A stretch of DNA of 54,169 nt, from contig JAEZVO010000047.1 in the NCBI GenBank assembly GCA_023443125.1, forward strand, positions 1-54,169, read 5' to 3'. Within the stretch, counting starts at the first letter, position 1, and each line of letters starts with the position of its first letter. The notes beneath the pieces were generated by a model. It made no database searches. It was not told where the DNA came from and saw only the letters and a list, made by a program, of their open reading frames with translations. The DNA comes from Actinomycetes bacterium. Its GTDB lineage: Bacteria; Actinomycetota; Actinomycetes; Propionibacteriales; Propionibacteriaceae. Shown piece by piece: positions 49,143 to 54,169 of the stretch. Position numbers and translations under genes: made by a program.

Positions 49143-50972
49143 ATGTGCGGAATTGTTGGATATGTAGGCCCCCGAAACGCCAAGGACGTGGTGATCTCCG
49201 GGCTCAGAAGGCTGGAGTACCGCGGGTACGACTCGGCGGGCGTCGCCGTCGCCAGCGGCGGGCAAATCGAATGGCGGAAACGAGCGGGGAAGATCGCCAA
49301 CCTTGAAGCCGCCATCGAAGCGGAGCCGCTCGGGGAGTCCGACGTCGCCATCGGTCACACGCGTTGGGCCACCCACGGCGCGCCTACCGACGCCAACTCC
49401 CACCCCCACGTGGCCGGGCGCATCGCCGTCGTGCACAACGGCATCATCGAGAATCACGCCGCGCTGCGCGAGCAGTTCGACGAGGAGTTCACTTCGGAGA
49501 CCGACTCCGAGGTGGCTGCCCACCTGCTGAACCGTGAAGTGCGCTCCGGCAAGGGGCTCACGGAGGCCATGCGCGCCGTCGCGCCGCAGCTCGAGGGGGC
49601 CTTCACGCTCGTCGCTATCGATGCCGAGGAGCCGCAGCGCATCGTCGCCGCCCGTCGCAACTCACCACTGGTGGTGGGCAAGGGCGACGATGAGTTCTTC
49701 CTCGCATCCGATGTGGCCGCGTTCATCGAGTTCACTCGCGAGGCCGTCGAGCTGGGGCAAGACCAGATCGTGGAACTCGACGCCGACGGCATCACCGTCA
49801 CAGATTTCGACGGCAAACCTGCCGACTACAAGGAGTTTCACGTCGACTGGGACCTGAGCGCCGCCGAAAAGCAGGGCTTCGACTGGTTCATGCGCAAGGA
49901 GATTTTCGAGCAGCCTTCCGCCGTCGCGGACACCCTGCTCGGCCGCCAAGATGAGCGCGGGGAGCTCGTGCTCGACGAGCTCCAGATCCGCCCCGAGGAG
50001 CTCCGACGGGTGAACAAGGTGGTCATCATCGCGTGCGGCACCGCGTACTACGCGGGCTTCGTCGCCAAGTACGCCATCGAGCACTGGGTGCGTATCGCCT
50101 GCGAAGTGGAGCTGGCCAGCGAGTTTCGCTACCGCGACCCCATCGTCGACGCCGGTACGCTCGTCGTCGCCATTTCGCAGTCGGGCGAAACCGCCGACAC
50201 GCTGATGGCCATCCGGCACGCCCGCGAGCAGGGCGCCAAAGTGGTAGCCATCTGCAACACGAACGGCGCCACGATTCCGCGCGAATCCGACGCGGTCATC
50301 TACACCCACGCCGGCCCGGAGATTGGCGTGGCGTCGACGAAGGGGTTCACCACGCAGCTGGTGGCCTGCTACCTGCTCGGCCTCTACCTGGCGCAGGTGC
50401 GCGGCATGAAGTTCGGCGACGAGATCGCCGCCATCCTCGACGAGTTGGAGCGGATGCCCGCGTTCATTCAGGGGATTTTGGACGGCGCCGAGCAGTACTA
50501 CGCGCTCGCCAAGGCGATTCGTGACGAGCCCTCGATGCTGTTCCTCGGCCGCCACGTCGGCTACCCGGCTGCGCTCGAGGGCGCGCTGAAGCTGAAGGAG
50601 CTGGCGTACATCCACGCCGAGGGCTTCGCTGCCGGTGAGCTCAAGCACGGCCCCATCGCGCTGATTCACGAAGGGCTGCCGGTGTTCGTCGTGGTGCCTC
50701 CGGCGGGGCGCGATCAACTGCGGGACAAGGTGATCGCCAACATCGCCGAGGTGCGGGCGCGCGGGGCGCGCACCATCGTGCTCGCGGAAGATTCCGACGA
50801 CGAGGCGCGGCGCAATGCCACCGATTTCCTGGCGCTGCCGCGCGTCTCGACGCTCTTGCAGCCACTCGTTGCCATCGTGCCCCTGCAGCTTTTCGCCTGC
50901 GAGATGGCGACCCTGCTCGGCCACGACGTCGACCAGCCCCGCAACCTCGCGAAGTCGGTCACCGTCGAGTAG
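49143..50972 (+). CDS. glmS: Glutamine-fructose-6-phosphate aminotransferase (isomerizing)
   Basis: The 609-residue enzyme makes glucosamine 6-phosphate for peptidoglycan. The N-terminal glutaminase starts MCGIVGYVG, so Met removal exposes the catalytic Cys; the two SIS domains show ACGTAYYAGFVAKYAIEHW, VAISQSGETADTL and the C-terminal EGFAAGELKHGPIAL and NLAKSVTVE. Length and order are normal. ATG 49143 is fixed by the need for Cys at position 2. Confidence 0.97.
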   Translation: MCGIVGYVGPRNAKDVVISGLRRLEYRGYDSAGVAVASGGQIEWRKRAGKIANLEAAIEAEPLGESDVAIGHTRWATHGAPTDANSHPHVAGRIAVVHNGIIENHAALREQFDEEFTSETDSEVAAHLLNREVRSGKGLTEAMRAVAPQLEGAFTLVAIDAEEPQRIVAARRNSPLVVGKGDDEFFLASDVAAFIEFTREAVELGQDQIVELDADGITVTDFDGKPADYKEFHVDWDLSAAEKQGFDWFMRKEIFEQPSAVADTLLGRQDERGELVLDELQIRPEELRRVNKVVIIACGTAYYAGFVAKYAIEHWVRIACEVELASEFRYRDPIVDAGTLVVAISQSGETADTLMAIRHAREQGAKVVAICNTNGATIPRESDAVIYTHAGPEIGVASTKGFTTQLVACYLLGLYLAQVRGMKFGDEIAAILDELERMPAFIQGILDGAEQYYALAKAIRDEPSMLFLGRHVGYPAALEGALKLKELAYIHAEGFAAGELKHGPIALIHEGLPVFVVVPPAGRDQLRDKVIANIAEVRARGARTIVLAEDSDDEARRNATDFLALPRVSTLLQPLVAIVPLQLFACEMATLLGHDVDQPRNLAKSVTVE

Positions 50973-51069
50973 TCGTCGTTTGGTGTACCTGGCCGGGCTC
51001 GGTTCTGACCGTGAGGTTTGGCACGTGGAGGCCGGTGGGCTGACCCCGTCGGATGGAACACTGGGCTAC

Positions 51070-51807
51070 ATGACCGGCGGGTTCTTCGACGATGACTACG
51101 ACCCGCTCGCCCCGATGCTGGCGAGCGACGAGTCGTGCGCGGACGCGGAGTCGCTCGGCAGCTTCGGTCCGGGCGACGAGGATGGCCCGCTGGATTTGGA
51201 CGATGTCGACGACGGTGGCTTCGGCGACGGCGTCGTGCGCATCTGGGTTGACGACGACGGCCGCCTCGAGAAGGTCCGTGTCAGCCCGTACTGGTTCAAG
51301 AAGCTGCAGGGCTCCGACACCTTGGCTGGGAGCTTCAATCAAGCGTTCCATGTGGCCGGGATGCGGCTCGCCTCTCCGACGGAGGCCGAGTTGCCAGACT
51401 TCGACGAGGAGCTCGGCGAGCTGCCCGAACCTACGCTCGAGAACCTCCGGATCGTGCGCCTCATGATCGAGGAGAACTCGCGCCTGATCACGGCCGCGGC
51501 GGAGGAAGCCGCGCAGCGGCCCGCGGTGCCGCAGCGCCGCCTCACCGGCCGGCATGAGGGTGCGACCGTGGTGCTCGACGCCGATGGCCGCCCCAGCGAG
51601 GTCCGTTTTGACGAGGCGTGGCTGGATGACATCCAAGTGGGCCCGCTCGCCAACGCCGTCATGCACGCGGCCAACAAGGCGTACGTAAAACGCGTCCCCT
51701 TCGAATCTGACCCCCGTTTCGCGGCACTCGATGACCACCAGCACAGACAGGAACTCCTGCTTGCCGGGCTGTTCCGTATGCTCAACCCGAAGAAGGTGAA
51801 CCCATGA
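51070..51807 (+). CDS. Protein with two YbaB/EbfC-like domains
   Basis: The 245-residue acidic protein has two copies of a YbaB/EbfC-like fold: a first around residues 53-100 (DGVVRIWVDDDGRLEKVRVS, then a helix with LAGSFNQAFHVAGM) and a second near 160-210 (GATVVLDADGRPSEVRFDEA, PLANAVMHAANKAYVK). Such proteins sit beside WXG100-type genes in many actinobacteria and are thought to help or regulate those clusters. Upstream GTG codons are possible but ATG 51070 gives a natural start. Its stop overlaps the next start (ATGA), so the genes are coupled. Confidence 0.68.
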   Translation: MTGGFFDDDYDPLAPMLASDESCADAESLGSFGPGDEDGPLDLDDVDDGGFGDGVVRIWVDDDGRLEKVRVSPYWFKKLQGSDTLAGSFNQAFHVAGMRLASPTEAELPDFDEELGELPEPTLENLRIVRLMIEENSRLITAAAEEAAQRPAVPQRRLTGRHEGATVVLDADGRPSEVRFDEAWLDDIQVGPLANAVMHAANKAYVKRVPFESDPRFAALDDHQHRQELLLAGLFRMLNPKKVNP

Positions 51808-53051
51808 CCGATGCAGAGGAAATGTGGAAGGCGCTTCAGCGTCGCGCCGCGGAATCCACTATGCGTGGAATTTTCGCGGAGAGCGATGACCTCGTGCACG
51901 ACGACGATCTTCGCGAGAGGTTGATCAACCCCAACGCCAGCGGAGGCAAGAGCAAGGGCGGCCAGCAGGGCATGATGCCACCGATGATGATGGGTGGTGC
52001 CTCCGGTGGCGCTGGCGCCACCGGAGGCGGTGTGGCTGTCGCCTCGGGCGCCATGGGTGCAGGCATGGGTGCGGCTGCTGGTCAGGCTGGCGCCGCGGGC
52101 ACGATGGGTGCGGGACCGATGAGTGCTCTCGGTGCCGCAGGCGCGATGCGCGGTGCCGGAGCTGGCGCCGGCGGGCTCGCGGCAGGTGGCGGTGTTGGCG
52201 CTGGTGGGCTCGGTTTGGGCAGCGGCTCGGGGCTCGGCGGCGTGCAAGCGGCTGGTGGATCGGATGGCTCCCTTCCGGAAGGGTGGAAGCTTGGTGACCC
52301 GATTCTTCCTGGCGACCCTCGGCATCCGGGCGGCGATCTCGGAGCAGTCATGCCCGGCGATCTCGTCTATAGCAATCTCGTTCCCGGCTACATCCCTCGC
52401 GCCGGCAATATCCCCGGTGTCGACGGCCCCGGCCCCGGTGAAGGCTTCAACTCCGATCCTCGCGGTGGCAGAGACGTCCCTTCGCCCAACTTTTCCAGTC
52501 CCCACGGTGGGGGGATCAAGGCTCCTTCCTCCGAAGGCGGCCCCGACAGCCTCAATGGCGGGGGTGTCAACGGCCTGGGTGGTATCCCACATAAGAGCGG
52601 TATCAACGACGCAGGCGGTGTGGCAGAGCCGACGAGCATGGGTGGCGGCGGTGCTCTCCGCGGCGTCGGTGGCGCGGGCGGAGGCTCCGGTATCGGTGCA
52701 GGTGGCATCTCCGATGGTACGGGCGGCGGCTCCGGTGGCGGAGGCGGTGTTGGCGGCGGGGATTTCACCGTCGACTCCAGCAAACTGCGTGATTTCGCGA
52801 AGGCATGGGACGAGACGTCCGAGCAGGTGTCGGTTCAGATCCCCCAGATGGTGCGGCCGGAAAACTTCGGATTCGCCGGGCCTGCTCTCCACGAGGCGCG
52901 AGCACTGGCGGAGAAAACCAACAAGTGGTCCGACGAAGCCTCACGCGAGTTCTCGGGCATCGCCCAGAGACTGCGTTCGACCGCGGCGGATTATGACGAG
53001 CGTGAGCAGACCAACGCATCGATCAGCGATCAGGTGGGAGTGGCCCAGTGA
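51804..53051 (+). CDS. Glycine-rich protein with helical C-terminal domain and YxxxE tail
   Basis: The 415-residue protein has a charged helical start (about 1-50), a low-complexity region of Gly, Ala, Met and Pro from about 51 to 320, and a helical C-terminal domain (FTVDSSKLRDFAKAWDETSE onwards). Near the end, Y397-E401 (YDERE) fits the YxxxD/E signal of type VII secretion substrates. No signal peptide is present. It resembles Esp-type ESX-associated substrates in plan rather than in sequence. It overlaps the next gene (GTGA at 53048), so the two products are made together and may pair. Confidence 0.6.
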   Translation: MTDAEEMWKALQRRAAESTMRGIFAESDDLVHDDDLRERLINPNASGGKSKGGQQGMMPPMMMGGASGGAGATGGGVAVASGAMGAGMGAAAGQAGAAGTMGAGPMSALGAAGAMRGAGAGAGGLAAGGGVGAGGLGLGSGSGLGGVQAAGGSDGSLPEGWKLGDPILPGDPRHPGGDLGAVMPGDLVYSNLVPGYIPRAGNIPGVDGPGPGEGFNSDPRGGRDVPSPNFSSPHGGGIKAPSSEGGPDSLNGGGVNGLGGIPHKSGINDAGGVAEPTSMGGGGALRGVGGAGGGSGIGAGGISDGTGGGSGGGGGVGGGDFTVDSSKLRDFAKAWDETSEQVSVQIPQMVRPENFGFAGPALHEARALAEKTNKWSDEASREFSGIAQRLRSTAADYDEREQTNASISDQVGVAQ

Positions 53052-53980
53052 GTTTCCAGCAAACAAGTGCGAGCCTCGGCGCCAGAGGGCTCCGGGCGGC
53101 TACCGCGCAGTTCCGCAGCGAGCACGCCGGGCTCATCTCGAAGTGTGGGAGCGAGTACGAACGTATCCCGGAGATGATCGATCAGTTCGAGGCCGCTCGT
53201 GTGGCAGCAGACCAGCGTGATGCGGCGAAGTCCAGATCCTTCTGGTCAGAGTTGGGCGAGTTCAAGGAGCACGGCTTCAACTATTGGGAGGACAAGGCCC
53301 GGTTCGAGGCCGATATCAAGGAGCTCGTCGAAGGAGCGAAACAGGCACTGGAGGAGCTTCGCCGCGAAGTGGCGAACGCGACGGAGCATCTGGACGTGCC
53401 GAAGAAGCTTGAAGCGGAGGGCAACCAGTGGATGCGGGTGCACCAGGCGTTGCGTGAACCTGAGAAGCGGTTGCCCAGCTTCCAGGAGATTGAGGGATGG
53501 ACAGGCCAGGCGGCTGAGGTGTATCGGACGATGGCCAAGGTGCAAGACCAGGCCGTCAAGGAATATGTTTCCATGGCCTTCGCGATGCAGAAGACGTTGG
53601 CCGCGGCCCAGGAGTACAACGAAGCTGTGCTCACCGCGGTGCAGGGTTCCCTGTCGAAGGCCCTCGAGCAGGCGCGGAAAGACGTGCCAGGAGGCCCGAA
53701 AGAGTACTACACGAACACGGCCAACTTCACGACGGCCGTCTCCCAAGCAACGCTCGAGATTCAGCGCGCGCTGAGCATGGCCAAGGCGCCAAGTGAGGCT
53801 CTGGCCGGCGAGGTGCAGCGCCAGGCAGCCTCTCCCGCGGTCATCGCAGCAGGCTGGCCGACGGGTACTTCCTTGGCGGATACTGCCGCCCAGCAGGGTG
53901 CGGGAGTGGAAGGCCGCGATCTGGACGACAGCGTCGAACTCGACGTCTGTCCCGTGCCCGTTCAGGCAGCGGACCGCTGA
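53048..53980 (+). CDS. Helical WxG-containing protein, ESX-substrate-like
   Basis: The 310-residue protein is almost all helical, with a WxG turn at residue 151 (EIEGWTGQAAEVYRTM) between two long helices, as in WXG100 proteins, but embedded in a longer chain. The stretch before it is rich in Glu, Lys and Ala; the tail is flexible. No signal peptide or membrane helix is seen. GTG 53048 overlaps the stop of the gene upstream. It may be a partner of the YxxxE protein in a heterodimeric secretion substrate. I do not recognise a named family. Confidence 0.6.
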   Translation: MSFQQTSASLGARGLRAATAQFRSEHAGLISKCGSEYERIPEMIDQFEAARVAADQRDAAKSRSFWSELGEFKEHGFNYWEDKARFEADIKELVEGAKQALEELRREVANATEHLDVPKKLEAEGNQWMRVHQALREPEKRLPSFQEIEGWTGQAAEVYRTMAKVQDQAVKEYVSMAFAMQKTLAAAQEYNEAVLTAVQGSLSKALEQARKDVPGGPKEYYTNTANFTTAVSQATLEIQRALSMAKAPSEALAGEVQRQAASPAVIAAGWPTGTSLADTAAQQGAGVEGRDLDDSVELDVCPVPVQAADR

Positions 53981-54019
53981 GGGCTACTCTGCCCCACAGG
54001 TTTAGTTGGAAGGAGGAAC

Positions 54020-54169
54020 ATGGAGATGCGACGCATTCCCGCGCTGATCGCGGCGCTCGTGGTTTCCGTTGCGCTGGTCGCTTGTGGTCCGGGTTCGGGT
54101 TCAGAGGTGGGGTCTGCGGAGCCGTCGGTTGTAAAGTCGTCGTCGGAGATGCCGGTGGAGCCGTCGTCG
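54020..54169 (+). CDS. Predicted lipoprotein, cut by the window edge
   Basis: GGAAGGAGG upstream of ATG 54020 opens a frame with a lipoprotein signal (MEMRR, a hydrophobic core, lipobox LVAC) and a Ser/Pro-rich linker to the edge of the window. Only 50 codons are visible. It lies 39 bases after the WxG gene and probably belongs to the same operon. Confidence 0.75.
   Translation, partial: MEMRRIPALIAALVVSVALVACGPGSGSEVGSAEPSVVKSSSEMPVEPSS

Noticed and set aside
51960..52770. Glycine-rich stretch as a PE_PGRS-type gene
   Set aside because: There is no PE domain or GGAGGX repeat regularity; the low-complexity part lies between two helical domains.

Overview
The window is high-GC DNA from an actinomycete (Actinomycetota), most likely in or near the Propionibacteriaceae. 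Three things point there: strong G/C third-position bias, many leaderless genes with a -10 hexamer of the TANNNT type 6-8 bases before the start codon, and a gene order that follows a stretch of the Mycobacterium tuberculosis chromosome (ferredoxin-dapC, dapD/dapE, LOG protein, DUF3117, glgA/glgC, O-methyltransferase/sigE/anti-sigma/tatB, mrp, MgtE-N protein). The family-level placement is an inference from general gene content. No rRNA, tRNA or CRISPR array was seen.

Layout. 1-3670 is a decay zone. It holds an IS3-family element with a broken transposase and intact ends, a hairpin-repeat cluster, a dCMP-deaminase-like gene, and the remains of an ABC transporter/two-component locus (intact ATPase, a 3' permease stub, a truncated response regulator with a nonsense codon). 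3674-15315 carries a membrane glycosyltransferase-like protein, fumC, a Tat-secreted DUF4185 protein, small secreted proteins, a P-loop kinase, a beta-CASP nuclease, a degraded SIMPL gene, a hexose-6-phosphate mutarotase, a phosphoribosyltransferase and transketolase. 15414-18163 is a peptidase M20/AbgT uptake-hydrolysis pair. 18362-23326 has sppA, a VanW protein, ferredoxin and dapC. 23430-25945 is a GH76 mannanase lipoprotein locus with an AT-rich promoter, a possible leader peptide and a convergent GntR/LacI-type regulator with its own operator. 25952-34406 is a conserved block: dapD/dapE, LOG protein, DivIVA-like protein, DUF3117, divergent glgA and glgC, an O-methyltransferase and dapA. 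34411-40509 is the envelope-stress region: sigE with a recognisable ECF-type promoter, an anti-sigma factor that appears fused to an RseB-like sensor domain, tatB, then mrp, DUF1003 and MgtE-N/CBS proteins on the other strand. 40575-41683 is a Vsr/DUF559-type nuclease gene bracketed by two copies of a long palindrome. 41766-50972 holds a three-part copper nitrite reductase, an alpha/beta hydrolase, an FKBP lipoprotein, a GSP17M-like membrane protein, Xaa-Pro aminopeptidase, coaA and glmS. 51070 to the right edge is a coupled operon of a double YbaB-like protein, a glycine-rich protein with a YxxxE tail, a WxG-containing helical protein and the start of a lipoprotein; it looks like a type VII secretion substrate cluster.

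How the genes fit together. dapA, dapD, dapC and dapE give four steps of the succinylase route to diaminopimelate, and glmS feeds amino sugars to the same cell wall. GlgC and GlgA make glycogen precursors. SigE, the anti-sigma protein and TatB form an envelope-stress and export unit. The least ordinary parts are the palindrome-bracketed nuclease, the right-edge WxG/YxxxE operon, the RseA-RseB-like fusion, the GH76 locus, several unrelated inverted-repeat elements between genes, and two leaderless mini-ORFs coupled to downstream envelope genes.
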